The position numbers and the translations under genes were made by a program. Of a stretch of DNA of 64,000 nucleotides, positions 51,975-60,763 are shown piece by piece. The DNA is taken from assembly GCF_001577525.1 (NCBI RefSeq), contig NZ_CP013015.1:694477-758476 (forward strand), written 5' to 3'. Within the stretch, counting starts at the first letter, position 1; each line of letters starts with the position of its first letter. Source of the stretch: Candidatus Desulfofervidus auxilii (GTDB lineage: Bacteria > Desulfobacterota > Desulfofervidia > Desulfofervidales > Desulfofervidaceae). The notes under the pieces are model-generated. The model was not told where the DNA came from and searched no databases. It saw nothing but the letters and a program-made list of their open reading frames with translations.

Positions 51975-52529
51975 TCAAACCTTTACTCTCTTTTCCCTGA
52001 GTGTGCGCCTCTGTTTCTGAAATATGTACTCAATAATCTTTTCCCTATCTTCATGGGATATATCTACAAAGTCAATTGCTATAGAGTATTCCCCTTTTTT
52101 AATTGCTTCGCATCTAACCACTTTTCCTAATAGTTCTATGTAAATAAAAGGAAATTTGGACAATATAAAATTGGCAAAGATAAGGGTATTCATGGGAAGA
52201 TTTTTCCCGGTTACCATCCTGAGTCCTGCTCCACTAATGTCCATTCCTATTCCTTTATAAAATATATCTTTAGAATTTTTATTACCTGTGGTTAACAGCT
52301 CATAGATATTATCAATTTTATTGTCCAAATGAATTAAAAGTCTAATAATTGATTTAAGGGCTATATTACTAAACTCTTCTTCACTGCTAAAAGTGAAGGT
52401 ATATGAGTTGGTGAGATAAAGAATTTCCTGTTTCTTATTTTTTAGCTCTTTATATTCATCCTCCGAAGTTATCCTAAACTTTACTTCAAATTCAAGAGGT
52501 ATCCTTACATATCTCCTTTTATTATCCAT
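51975..52529 (-). CDS. PilZ-domain c-di-GMP receptor with helical insertion
   Basis: 184 residues. The RxxxR motif is at residues 5-9 (RRYVR) and the DxSxxG motif, DISGAG, comes only ~90 residues later; usual PilZ domains have 20-30 residues between them. The insert contains a helix (IIRLLIHLDNKIDNIYELL) like that of a known class of multimeric PilZ proteins. Lies 66 bp downstream of flgM on the same strand and is probably cotranscribed from its sigma-28 promoter. Likely reads c-di-GMP to control motor function. Confidence 0.82.
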   Translation of the reverse strand: MDNKRRYVRIPLEFEVKFRITSEDEYKELKNKKQEILYLTNSYTFTFSSEEEFSNIALKSIIRLLIHLDNKIDNIYELLTTGNKNSKDIFYKGIGMDISGAGLRMVTGKNLPMNTLIFANFILSKFPFIYIELLGKVVRCEAIKKGEYSIAIDFVDISHEDREKIIEYIFQKQRRTLREKRVKV

Positions 52530-52595
52530 TTTTTACCTCTTTTTTAAGAGATGGAAAAGCAAATTATCATTAGGGCTATAAGGCTAACTTTTTTC

Positions 52596-52907
52596 TTACT
52601 TTCTGCTATAATGAATTTCTTCCATTATTTCTTCAAGCATTTTTTCTGCTATCTGTTCAGGAGTAACCGAATAACTGTTATTTTTGAGTTTGGCCTTTAT
52701 GGCATCTACTTTATCTTTTCTTATCTCCGGAAGCTCTTTAAATTTTTCAATAGCCTTTTTTATGATTCTAGAAGTATCTGAAAAATCTACAGAGACAAAT
52801 TCTGTTTTTATTTGTTTATCTCTAACTTTAGTTTTTGAAATCTTTTCTGTTTCAGATTGTGGAGTAGTATTGTCCACTTTTGATGGGGGTAAATGGCCGA
52901 TTTTCAT
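52596..52907 (-). CDS. flgM: Anti-sigma-28 factor FlgM
   Basis: 103 residues, normal for FlgM. A disordered polar N-terminus is followed by the sigma-binding C-terminus (DTSRIIKKAIEKFKELPEIRKDKV..IKAKLKNNSYSVTPEQIAEKML). Binds FliA in the cytoplasm and is exported through the finished hook. Expressed from a sigma-28 promoter on the - strand, giving negative feedback. Confidence 0.94.
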   Translation of the reverse strand: MKIGHLPPSKVDNTTPQSETEKISKTKVRDKQIKTEFVSVDFSDTSRIIKKAIEKFKELPEIRKDKVDAIKAKLKNNSYSVTPEQIAEKMLEEIMEEIHYSRK

Positions 52908-52976
52908 AATGCCTCCTTTTTATAATTATGCTAACTCTGTTCAAAAATCTTTTCAAGTTTTTGCCTCATCTTAAAT

Positions 52977-53003
52977 TTATCGGCAAATCTATTTTTATCT
53001 TTA
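52977..53003 (-). promoter_or_regulatory. Sigma-28 promoter of flgM
   Basis: On the - strand: TAAAGATA, 11 nt, GCCGATAA: perfect -10 and spacing, good -35. Leader to flgM about 63 nt. Confidence 0.88.
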
Positions 53004-53121
53004 ATTGCAAAATTTGTGCCTACGTTTCTTAAACAGGAAAAAATATCCTTTAGGAAAATATTTCCTATCTAAAAAAAATAGATATGAACTTAAAATGGCT
53101 TAGATAATCCCAATTTGACCC

Positions 53122-53138
53122 TGGCATGGTTTCTGCAT
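53122..53138 (+). promoter_or_regulatory. Sigma-54 promoter of the flgF operon
   Basis: CTGG-CATGGTTTCT-GCA: TGGCATG -24 box and TCTGCA -12 box at the exact spacing. Predicted start about 4 nt before the flgF ATG. Confidence 0.88.
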
Positions 53139-53151
53139 ATGGATAAAAAAT

Positions 53152-53868
53152 ATGAACAAAGGAATTTACTCCGCTATATTTGGGAGTCTAACTGAACAAA
53201 TAAGATTCAATATCATCACAAATAATCTTGCAAATATAAATAGTATAGGATTCAAAAAGGACCATTCAATCTCTGTGTCTAGGAGTTTTGGTTCCTATCT
53301 TAAAGACTACTCCCAGGTTAAAGTAGAACATACTCCAACTGACTTTTCTCAAGGAGAACTTCAATTTACCGGAAATCAATGGGACATTGCCATCAAAGGA
53401 AGGGGATTTTTAAAAGTTCAAACCCCCAGGGGAATCAGATTTACTAGAAAGGGAAATCTATCTATTGACCCTGAAGGTGTGCTAGTAACAAAAGAAGGTT
53501 TTCCTGTTTTAGGTAAGCAAGGCAAAATTACTTTACCTCCCAAATTAGACACTATAAATATTGATAACTTTGGAGTCATCTCCTCTAATGGCAGAAATTT
53601 AGGTCAATTGGATATAGTAGATTTTTCAAATTATTCGGGCCTTAAAAAAGATGGTTTGGGTTTTTTTAAAACTACACAACAACCTATAACCTCTAAAGAA
53701 TACACTATCTCTCAAGGGTATTTGGAAGGCTCTAATGTAAATGTGGTTGAAGAAATGGTGGGGATGATTGAATCTTTAAGAAATTATGAGAGTTATCAAA
53801 AGGTAATTCAAACATTTATTGAAGCTGACCATCAATCTATAACTCAAATAGGAACCATAAAAACATAA
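53152..53868 (+). CDS. flgF: Flagellar rod protein FlgF
   Basis: 238 residues. MNKGIYSAIFGSLTEQ...NNLANINSIGFKKD is typical for FlgF, fixing the start codon although it has no Shine-Dalgarno. C-terminal SNVNVVEEMVGMIESLRNYE matches axial proteins. Proximal rod, periplasm. Followed by flgG after 12 bp. Confidence 0.94.
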   Translation: MNKGIYSAIFGSLTEQIRFNIITNNLANINSIGFKKDHSISVSRSFGSYLKDYSQVKVEHTPTDFSQGELQFTGNQWDIAIKGRGFLKVQTPRGIRFTRKGNLSIDPEGVLVTKEGFPVLGKQGKITLPPKLDTINIDNFGVISSNGRNLGQLDIVDFSNYSGLKKDGLGFFKTTQQPITSKEYTISQGYLEGSNVNVVEEMVGMIESLRNYESYQKVIQTFIEADHQSITQIGTIKT

Positions 53869-53880
53869 AGGAGGGTAACA

Positions 53881-54663
53881 GTGCTAAAAGGTTTATGGAC
53901 AGCCAGCACAGGCATGGCAGCTCAACAATTAAACATGGATGTGATTGCTAATAATTTGGCTAATGTGAATACTACCGGTTTTAAGAAAAGTCGCCCTGAT
54001 TTTCAGGACCTTTTTTATCAGATAATGCGCACTGCAGGGGCAACTACTGCCACTGGAGGACAGATCCCTACTGGCATCCAGATAGGAATGGGAACCAAGC
54101 CTGCAGCAGTGCAAAAAGTCTTTACTCAGGGTGATTATATCCACACAGGAAACCCATTGGATTTAGCTATAGAAGGAAAAGGGTTTTTTATGGTTTTAAG
54201 TGGTGAAGAAGAGATGTATACCAGGGCAGGTGCCTTTAAAATTGATAGAGATGGCTATGTATGCACAGCAGATGGAGATAGACTCCAACCTGAAATAGTT
54301 GTGCCACCAGAGACTGTTACTATAACCGTAGACCCTGGAGGTAATTTTGTCTGCCTAGACGAAAATGGCATTCCTTTATTAGAAACTCCAATTTCACTAT
54401 ATATTTTCCCCAATCCTGCAGGTCTTTTAAGTCAAGGTAGAAACCTTTACCGGCAATCAGAGGCCTCTGGTGAACCAATAGAAGGGACACCAGGCATTGA
54501 AGGATTTGGCACTATTGCCCAAGGTTATTTAGAGATGTCCAATGTAGATGTAGTTCAAGAAATGGTCAATATGATCATCTGCCAGAGGGCATATGAGGCA
54601 AATTCTAAGGCTATTCAAACCGCAGATGAGATGCTGCGTATGGCCAACAATGTGAAGAGGTAA
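53881..54663 (+). CDS. flgG: Flagellar distal rod protein FlgG
   Basis: 260 residues, the canonical length, GTG start after AAAGGAGGG. LWTASTGMAAQQLNMDVIANNLANVNTTGFK and SNVDVVQEMVNMIICQRAYEANSK are FlgG hallmarks. Forms the distal rod that the P and L rings surround. Confidence 0.96.
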   Translation: MLKGLWTASTGMAAQQLNMDVIANNLANVNTTGFKKSRPDFQDLFYQIMRTAGATTATGGQIPTGIQIGMGTKPAAVQKVFTQGDYIHTGNPLDLAIEGKGFFMVLSGEEEMYTRAGAFKIDRDGYVCTADGDRLQPEIVVPPETVTITVDPGGNFVCLDENGIPLLETPISLYIFPNPAGLLSQGRNLYRQSEASGEPIEGTPGIEGFGTIAQGYLEMSNVDVVQEMVNMIICQRAYEANSKAIQTADEMLRMANNVKR

Positions 54664-54666
54664 GAA

Positions 54667-55383
54667 ATGGGCAAAGGTCGTCTCAGTGTTCTATGCTTTT
54701 TATTACTTTTTGTTTGGGCAATAGACAGTGGAGCAAATAAAAATCATATCAAAATAGGTGTAGATCAAATAAAGGCCATTTATATTAATTTTATAAAGAA
54801 TAACATGCCCTGGAAAAAACAGGATGTTCAGATAACCAATATAGAGGTAAAAAATGCAATCACCCTCCCTGGTAGTAATTGGAGTTATGAAGTAATTACT
54901 CCTAAAGGTTGCAACTATCTTGGACGTGTAAGTCTGGCTATTAGATTTAAGTCAGGAGGAAAATCTGAGCTAGTCAGGGTAATAGGTGAGGTAAAGGTAT
55001 TCAAAAAAGTAATATATGCAAAACATTTTATAAGAAAACATCAGGTGATTAAAAAAGAGGATATTAAACTCCTAAAAAGGGACATTAGCCATTTGCCCCA
55101 AAATATTATAACAGAAATAAAAGAAGTGATAGGGAAAAAGGCAACTCACTCTATATACCCTGGCAGGATAATTACCAAAAACTTCTTAGAGTCTGTATCT
55201 ACAGTAAAAAGAGGAGATGTAGTAACTGTAATTGTAGAATCAGATACCCTAAAAATAACCACTAAGGGAATAGCTAAGGAAAAAGGACAGCCAGGTGATG
55301 TTATTAAAGTTATAAACATAGATACTAAAAAAGTAATTTATGCAAAGGTAGCAAATAATTCAATGGTTAAGGTGGAATTTTAA
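54667..55383 (+). CDS. flgA: P-ring assembly chaperone FlgA
   Basis: 238 residues. Signal peptide (LSVLCFLLLFVWAIDSGA), a middle domain, and the C-terminal SAF domain (IYAKHFIRKHQVIKKEDIKL; RGDVVTVIVESDTLKITTKG; IDTKKVIYAKV). Periplasmic chaperone for FlgI. Located flgG-flgA-flgH-flgI. Confidence 0.9.
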   Translation: MGKGRLSVLCFLLLFVWAIDSGANKNHIKIGVDQIKAIYINFIKNNMPWKKQDVQITNIEVKNAITLPGSNWSYEVITPKGCNYLGRVSLAIRFKSGGKSELVRVIGEVKVFKKVIYAKHFIRKHQVIKKEDIKLLKRDISHLPQNIITEIKEVIGKKATHSIYPGRIITKNFLESVSTVKRGDVVTVIVESDTLKITTKGIAKEKGQPGDVIKVINIDTKKVIYAKVANNSMVKVEF

Positions 55384-55385
55384 AA

Positions 55386-56063
55386 ATGAAAAATTCCAAA
55401 TGGATACTTTGCCTTTTATTTATACTATTGGGCTGTGCTGGCCCCAAAAAACAATTAAAAGAAGTAGAAATTCCTGAAATATCATTTCCTAAAATTGAGG
55501 CTCCAAAAGAAGGTTGTATATGGACTCCTCATTCAAAGGCACTTTTTAGCGATCCCATTGCCAGAAATATAGGAGATACAGTGACTGTAAATATTGTAGA
55601 AACCTCTAAAGCCTCAAACAAGGCTACTACTAATGCTGATCGGTCAAGCACCTTAGATGCAGGAATAGAAAAATTCTTGGGTTATGAAAAGGCATTAGCA
55701 GAAAAAAACCCTAGATTTGATCCAAAGAACATGATTAATAGCAAGTTTGAATATCAGTTTAAAGGCAGTGGAAATACTGCTAGAGAATCTAAGGTAATAG
55801 CCACTCTCACAGCCACAGTGGTTAAAGTCCTTCCTAATAATAATTTAGTCATTACCGGAAGTAGGAAGATAAAAATTAACAATGAGGATCAAATAATGGT
55901 ATTACAAGGGATTATTCGCCCTGAGGATATTTTGCCCAATAATACCATTCTTTCTAGTTATATTGCTAATTGCAAAATTTCTTATTCTGGAAGAGGTGTA
56001 ATTTCAGAAAAACAAAGGCCAGGATGGTTAACTAGGGTTTTAGATTATGTTTGGCCATTTTAG
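55386..56063 (+). CDS. flgH: L-ring lipoprotein FlgH
   Basis: 225 residues. Lipoprotein signal with lipobox LLGCAG (Cys17). DPIARNIGDTVTVNIVETSKASNKATTNADR and the C-terminal YSGRGVISEKQRPGWLTRVLDYVWPF are FlgH signatures. Forms the outer-membrane L ring, direct evidence of a diderm cell. Overlaps flgI by 17 bp. Confidence 0.96.
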   Translation: MKNSKWILCLLFILLGCAGPKKQLKEVEIPEISFPKIEAPKEGCIWTPHSKALFSDPIARNIGDTVTVNIVETSKASNKATTNADRSSTLDAGIEKFLGYEKALAEKNPRFDPKNMINSKFEYQFKGSGNTARESKVIATLTATVVKVLPNNNLVITGSRKIKINNEDQIMVLQGIIRPEDILPNNTILSSYIANCKISYSGRGVISEKQRPGWLTRVLDYVWPF

Positions 56064-57258
56064 AACAAAAGGGAAAAGGCATCTCTATGTTATTTTTATT
56101 TTCTATTCTCTATTTTCTATTTTCCTTTCAACTAATTCATTTGCTGTAAGGATTAAAGATATTGCATCCATTCAAGGAGTGAGACCTAATCAACTAATTG
56201 GTTATGGCTTAGTCACCGGCCTTAATGGGACAGGTGACAAGACTGACCAAATTAAATTTATTGCCCAGTCAGTGGCCAATATGCTAAGGAATATGGGAAT
56301 AAATGTGCCTTTTAAAGATGTCAGTAAGATAAGATTAAAAAATGTTGCTGCTGTTATGGTAACTGCAAATATCCCACCTTTTGCCAAAATAGGCACTACC
56401 ATTGATGTTTTAGTTTCTTCCATAGGAGATGCAAAGAGTCTTCAAGGTGGGGCATTGGCTTTAACCCCGTTAAAAGGTGCTGATGGTAAGGTTTATGCAC
56501 TGGCACAAGGTCCTATTTCTATCGGAGGATTTGGAGCAACAGGTGCTGCCGGAGGAGGTATTCAAAAAAACCACCTTACAGTAGGAAGAATTGTAAATGG
56601 TGCAATTATTGAGAGGCAAATACCATTTGATATAACCAGAAAACAACAGCTTAATATAACCCTTGATATTTGCGATTTTACCACAATTTTGAGAATTTGT
56701 GATACTATAAATCATAGATTTGGTGAATATATCGCCAGACCAGTGGATGGAAGAACTATTGATTTACATATTCCTGATTCCTATAAGAACAATCCGGTTA
56801 AATTTATAGCCTTAGTAGAAAATATCTCTGTGGAACCAGATACTATAGCTAAAGTAATAATAAATGAAAGGACAGGCACAGTAGTTATTGGTGAAGATGT
56901 GAAAATTTCTACAGTGGCAGTGACTCATGGAAATCTCACTATTGAGATAAAAGAACAAAAACAGGTTTATCCTGCTTATCCATTTGCCCCTGAACCTCCT
57001 CCAGAGACTAAAGGAGCGGTCATTCCTCCTGAAAAAGGAATGGTTACTGTTCCTGGAGGTCAAACTGTAATAGTTCCTGAAACAGAGATAAAAATAGAAG
57101 AAGAAAAGAAACCATTAGCCATCTTACCTAAAACAGCTACTATTGGAGAATTGGTAAGGGCACTAAATGCTATTGGAGTCACCCCTAGAGATTTAATAAG
57201 TATCCTTCAGGCTATTAAATCTGCAGGAGCTCTGCATGCAGAATTGGAAATTATATAA
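56047..57258 (+). CDS. flgI: P-ring protein FlgI
   Basis: 403 residues. Signal peptide, then VRIKDIASIQGVRPNQLIGYGLV, the FlgI start. Near residues 315-350 a Pro-rich insert (APEPPPETK...VTVPGGQTV) interrupts the C-terminal region. The signal-peptide coding stretch (56094-56128) resembles, in antisense, the 'gaaaatagaaaatag' module of the interspersed repeats. Periplasmic P ring around FlgG. Overlaps the following gene by 23 bp. Confidence 0.95.
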   Translation: MFGHFRTKGKRHLYVIFIFYSLFSIFLSTNSFAVRIKDIASIQGVRPNQLIGYGLVTGLNGTGDKTDQIKFIAQSVANMLRNMGINVPFKDVSKIRLKNVAAVMVTANIPPFAKIGTTIDVLVSSIGDAKSLQGGALALTPLKGADGKVYALAQGPISIGGFGATGAAGGGIQKNHLTVGRIVNGAIIERQIPFDITRKQQLNITLDICDFTTILRICDTINHRFGEYIARPVDGRTIDLHIPDSYKNNPVKFIALVENISVEPDTIAKVIINERTGTVVIGEDVKISTVAVTHGNLTIEIKEQKQVYPAYPFAPEPPPETKGAVIPPEKGMVTVPGGQTVIVPETEIKIEEEKKPLAILPKTATIGELVRALNAIGVTPRDLISILQAIKSAGALHAELEII

Positions 57259-57550
57259 CTCCATAATGGCTCCCTCTAGTATCCAGTATCAAGGAGCAAG
57301 GAGCAAGAGTCAAGAGAAATTAAGGAAGGTATGCGCTGAATTTGAATCCCTATTTATTCATTATATGTTAAAAACTATGCGGAATTCTAGTTTGAAATCT
57401 CCGTTATTGCATAGTAAATATGAGGATATTTATAACTCCCTTATTGACCAACAGATTTCACTCCACATTTCTAAAGCAGGAGGAATAGGGATAGGGGAAA
57501 TACTTTATAATCAATTAAAGGTTTTAGATGCTCATGACGATAAAAAATAA
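57236..57550 (+). CDS. flgJ: FlgJ-type rod-binding protein (single domain)
   Basis: 104 residues. The rod-binding domain is present (KLRKVCAEFESLFIHYMLKTMRNS...YEDIYNSLIDQQISLHISKAGGIGIGEILY). The C-terminal muramidase of enterobacterial FlgJ is absent, as in many other phyla. AGGAGC lies 6 nt before the chosen ATG; an ATG at 57266 is an alternative. The N-terminal SSIQYQGARSKSQEK is low-complexity text and may be repeat-derived. Confidence 0.85.
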   Translation: MQNWKLYNSIMAPSSIQYQGARSKSQEKLRKVCAEFESLFIHYMLKTMRNSSLKSPLLHSKYEDIYNSLIDQQISLHISKAGGIGIGEILYNQLKVLDAHDDKK

Positions 57551-58019
57551 AAGTTTGGAAAATTTACTCATTTTGCTGAGAGAATATATATTACTTCTTG
57601 AAGAGCTTTTAAGTTGTTTAGAAAAGGAGAAAATGTTTATCATTGACCCTTCATTAGATGAGCTATATGAAATGAACAAACAAAAACAAAATATTCTTTT
57701 AAAAATCAAATTGGCCAAAGAGTCTGTGAAAAATATATTAAATGAATTTGAACCTAACATTTCTCTAAAAAGACTTATAGAGAAAATACCCAGGAGTCAT
57801 TTAAGAGAAGAAATCAGCCATGTTTATAGGGAAATTATATCTTTGAGTGAATTAATTGAGTTTACAAACAGGCAAAACAAGGAGTTTATTCAAGATTCCT
57901 TAAATTGTATAAGTGATTGTATCTATATGTTTATAAATTCTTCTTCTGAATTGCATAGTTATAGAAAGGATGGAAAGGAGTTTTCGTCACAAGCACATTT
58001 TTTTAATCAGAAGGTATAA
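57528..58019 (+). CDS. flgN: FlgN-type chaperone for hook-associated proteins
   Basis: 163 residues, all helical. ENLLILLREYILLLEELLSCLEKEK at the N-terminus and MNKQKQNILLKI are typical of FlgN. Position between flgJ and flgK fits its role as cytoplasmic chaperone of FlgK and FlgL. Starts inside flgJ (23-bp overlap) with AAAGG 6 nt upstream. Confidence 0.85.
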   Translation: MLMTIKNKSLENLLILLREYILLLEELLSCLEKEKMFIIDPSLDELYEMNKQKQNILLKIKLAKESVKNILNEFEPNISLKRLIEKIPRSHLREEISHVYREIISLSELIEFTNRQNKEFIQDSLNCISDCIYMFINSSSELHSYRKDGKEFSSQAHFFNQKV

Positions 58020-58043
58020 TAAACATTTAGATTGAGGCTAAAT

Positions 58044-59723
58044 ATGTCTATTATTGATGCATTAAATATTGCCTGGACAGGAATTATTGCTCAACAAAAG
58101 GGAATGGATGTTACCAGTCATAATATTGCTAATGCAGATACGCCAGGATACTGCCGTCAAATACCTATCCTTGAAACTATTGCTCCTATTGGGGGAGTAA
58201 AAGTTCCTCATATAATTCGTGCCTATGATATATTTACCACTAGTATGATACACCCAAAATTATCAGTGGTTTTTGATTTAGAAGTGGGGAAAAAATATTT
58301 AGAAAATATTGAGGGTATATTTAATGAAACAGAAGATTCGGGATTGAGGGCAACACTAAGTGATTTTTTTAATAGCTGGGAAGAAATTGCCAATAATCCC
58401 AGCAGTCTAGCTGAAAGAATAGCAGCTATCGAAAATGGACAGGAGCTAGCAAATAAAATAAATACCATGTATCAAGACTTAGAAAATTTAAGGCTTAATG
58501 CCAATTCTGAAATTGAGACCACAGTGGAAGAAATCAATAACATAACCAGCCAAATTGCCCAATTAAATGTGAAGATTGCAGAATTCGAAGCAGGTGGAGA
58601 AAATGCCAATGACTTAAGAGATAAAAGGAATTTTTTGATAGAAGAGCTTTCAAAACTTGTAGGAAATCACCATATTGAAGATAAAGATGGTAAAATTTCC
58701 ATATTCATAGGTAAAGGAAGCACTCTTGTTCAGGGAAAGGATTATAACAGCTTAGAAGTGAAAACAGATTCAGGTGGCAATTTCAGGATTATATTGAAAG
58801 TAGGAAGCAGTGAAATAGATATAACTGATGATATAAATGGTGGGAAAATAGCAGGACTGCTTAATATGAGAGATGAAGTCATTCCAGAATATAAGAATAA
58901 GCTAAATGCGTTAGCAACTAGCATTATAAAAGAAGTAAACAAACAGCATAGCCAGGGAGTAGGACTTACTTTATTCCATGAAACCACAGGCAGTTATGAA
59001 GTTACTGACCCCAATGCTCAACTAGCAAGTCAAGCCTCAGGCTTAGATTTTTGGGATGAGATAGTAGAAGGTAACCAATTCACAATTTGGGTCTATGACA
59101 GTTCTGGAACAGTTGTGCAAAATCAGATTACTATCCAGCCAGGATGGTCACTCAATGATTTGAGGAATTATATTAATACTAATGTAAATAATCTGACGGC
59201 AAACATAGTAGATGGAAAATTACAATTAATAGCAGATGATGGCTATTCTTTTGGGTTTTCAGATGATTCATCAAATATCCTTATGGCATTAGGTATTAAC
59301 ACATTTTTTACAGGTAAGGATGCAGAAGATATAGGTATTAATTCTTTAGTTTCTGATAACCCTGAATATATTGCCGCTGCTAAAATAGAGAACGATGGGA
59401 GTTTCGCCCCTGGTGACGGCAGAAATGCACAAGAAATAGCAAATTTGCAGGATAACTCCATTGATGAACTTGGGGATACCTTTAATGGTTATCTTAGTTC
59501 ACTGGTAGGGGAAATTGGTATAAAAGCCCGAGGCACTTATAGAAACCATGATTTTCATAACTCTCTACTTTCAAGTCTTAAAGAAAGAAGGGAGAGTATT
59601 CAGGGTGTCTCTTTAGATGAAGAGATGACAAATTTGATTAAATTTCAACGTGCTTATGAGGCTTGCATTAAAATTATGCAAGCCTCTGATGAAATGTTTG
59701 AGGACTTATTACAAATAAAATAA
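58044..59723 (+). CDS. flgK: Hook-filament junction protein 1, FlgK
   Basis: 559 residues from the ATG with GAGG 6 nt upstream (a TTG 12 bp earlier is less likely). N-terminal ALNIAWTGIIAQQKGMDVTSHNIANADTPGYCRQ and C-terminal MTNLIKFQRAYEACIKIMQASDEM are the conserved axial ends. Exported after the specificity switch to join hook and filament. Confidence 0.94.
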   Translation: MSIIDALNIAWTGIIAQQKGMDVTSHNIANADTPGYCRQIPILETIAPIGGVKVPHIIRAYDIFTTSMIHPKLSVVFDLEVGKKYLENIEGIFNETEDSGLRATLSDFFNSWEEIANNPSSLAERIAAIENGQELANKINTMYQDLENLRLNANSEIETTVEEINNITSQIAQLNVKIAEFEAGGENANDLRDKRNFLIEELSKLVGNHHIEDKDGKISIFIGKGSTLVQGKDYNSLEVKTDSGGNFRIILKVGSSEIDITDDINGGKIAGLLNMRDEVIPEYKNKLNALATSIIKEVNKQHSQGVGLTLFHETTGSYEVTDPNAQLASQASGLDFWDEIVEGNQFTIWVYDSSGTVVQNQITIQPGWSLNDLRNYINTNVNNLTANIVDGKLQLIADDGYSFGFSDDSSNILMALGINTFFTGKDAEDIGINSLVSDNPEYIAAAKIENDGSFAPGDGRNAQEIANLQDNSIDELGDTFNGYLSSLVGEIGIKARGTYRNHDFHNSLLSSLKERRESIQGVSLDEEMTNLIKFQRAYEACIKIMQASDEMFEDLLQIK

Positions 59724-59733
59724 GGTAATTGAC

Positions 59734-60642
59734 ATGCGGGTAACACAAAAGATTATATATAGCCATATAATTGAAAATTTAGGTAATATCACCGAAGATA
59801 TCAAAAATTTAAATGAAATGATATCTAGTGGGAAAAAAATCAGACATCCTTCAGATGACCCTATAGGCACAGTTAATATTTTAGAAATAGAAAAATTACT
59901 TTCTTCTATAAAACAATACAGAAGAAACGTAGAATTTGGAAACAATTGGCTTAGAGATATGGAGAGTGTGATCCAAAACAGTATGGAAACTGTGGTAAGG
60001 GCCAAAGAAATTGCAGTTCAGATGGCAAATGATACTTACAATGCAGCACAGAGGAAAGATGCAGCTATGGAAATAGATGCTATCTTAAGGGAAATGGTAT
60101 CTCTAGCAAATTCAAAGTTTCAGAAAAAATACATATTTTCTGGGTATAAAACAGACACTTCACCATTTGAAGTAACAGAGAATGCAGATGGAAAAATCAC
60201 CAGTGTAACATATAATGGAGATAAAAATTCTATAAAAATAAAGATTTCTCAAAACAATTATATAAAAATTGGTAAATATGGCACAGAGATATTTGGTGAA
60301 GAAACTGAAGAAAGTTATGCCTTTTCTGTGCTTATTAGATTGAGAGATGCTTTAGAAAATAATGATATTTCTGGTATACAAAATGAGTTGGATAATCTTG
60401 ATCAAATTCATCAACGTTTGAGTAATAACATTTCAGATATAGGCGCAAAGATGAATAGGCTAGAGATAAGAAAAAATATATTTTCACAAAGTGAGTTAGA
60501 TTTGCAAGAAAGGTTATCTACCATTCAAGATACAGATATTGCAGAAGCCATTACAATGCTAAAATCCAAAGAGGCTATTTACCAAGCAGCACTTCTATCC
60601 TCTACTAAGATTACTCAAATAAGCTTAGTAAATTACCTGTAA
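59734..60642 (+). CDS. flgL: Hook-filament junction protein 3, FlgL
   Basis: 302 residues. N-terminal ISSGKKIRHPSDDPIGTVNILEI and a flagellin-like C-terminus (QDTDIAEAITMLKSKEAIYQAALLSSTKITQ) identify FlgL. Last gene of the sigma-54 flgF operon. No clear terminator follows. Confidence 0.93.
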   Translation: MRVTQKIIYSHIIENLGNITEDIKNLNEMISSGKKIRHPSDDPIGTVNILEIEKLLSSIKQYRRNVEFGNNWLRDMESVIQNSMETVVRAKEIAVQMANDTYNAAQRKDAAMEIDAILREMVSLANSKFQKKYIFSGYKTDTSPFEVTENADGKITSVTYNGDKNSIKIKISQNNYIKIGKYGTEIFGEETEESYAFSVLIRLRDALENNDISGIQNELDNLDQIHQRLSNNISDIGAKMNRLEIRKNIFSQSELDLQERLSTIQDTDIAEAITMLKSKEAIYQAALLSSTKITQISLVNYL

Positions 60643-60692
60643 GTATTAATTCCCACTTAAAATTGGCTACTTTACTGGTTTATTGATTAGAA

Positions 60693-60706
60693 GTCAATTT
60701 TTTGAC
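60693..60706. promoter_or_regulatory. Palindromic site GTCAATTTTTTGAC, copy 3
   Basis: Same 14-mer as at 24361 and (reversed) 38415. It lies 50 bp after the flgL stop with no obvious sigma-54 promoter downstream, so its role here is unclear; it may be a decoy, a 3'-end signal, or a site for a lost gene. Confidence 0.3.
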
Positions 60707-60763
60707 ATCGGGGCTTATTTAAAAAAATCTGTGACTAAAAATGGAATTGTCCAAATACCCAGG

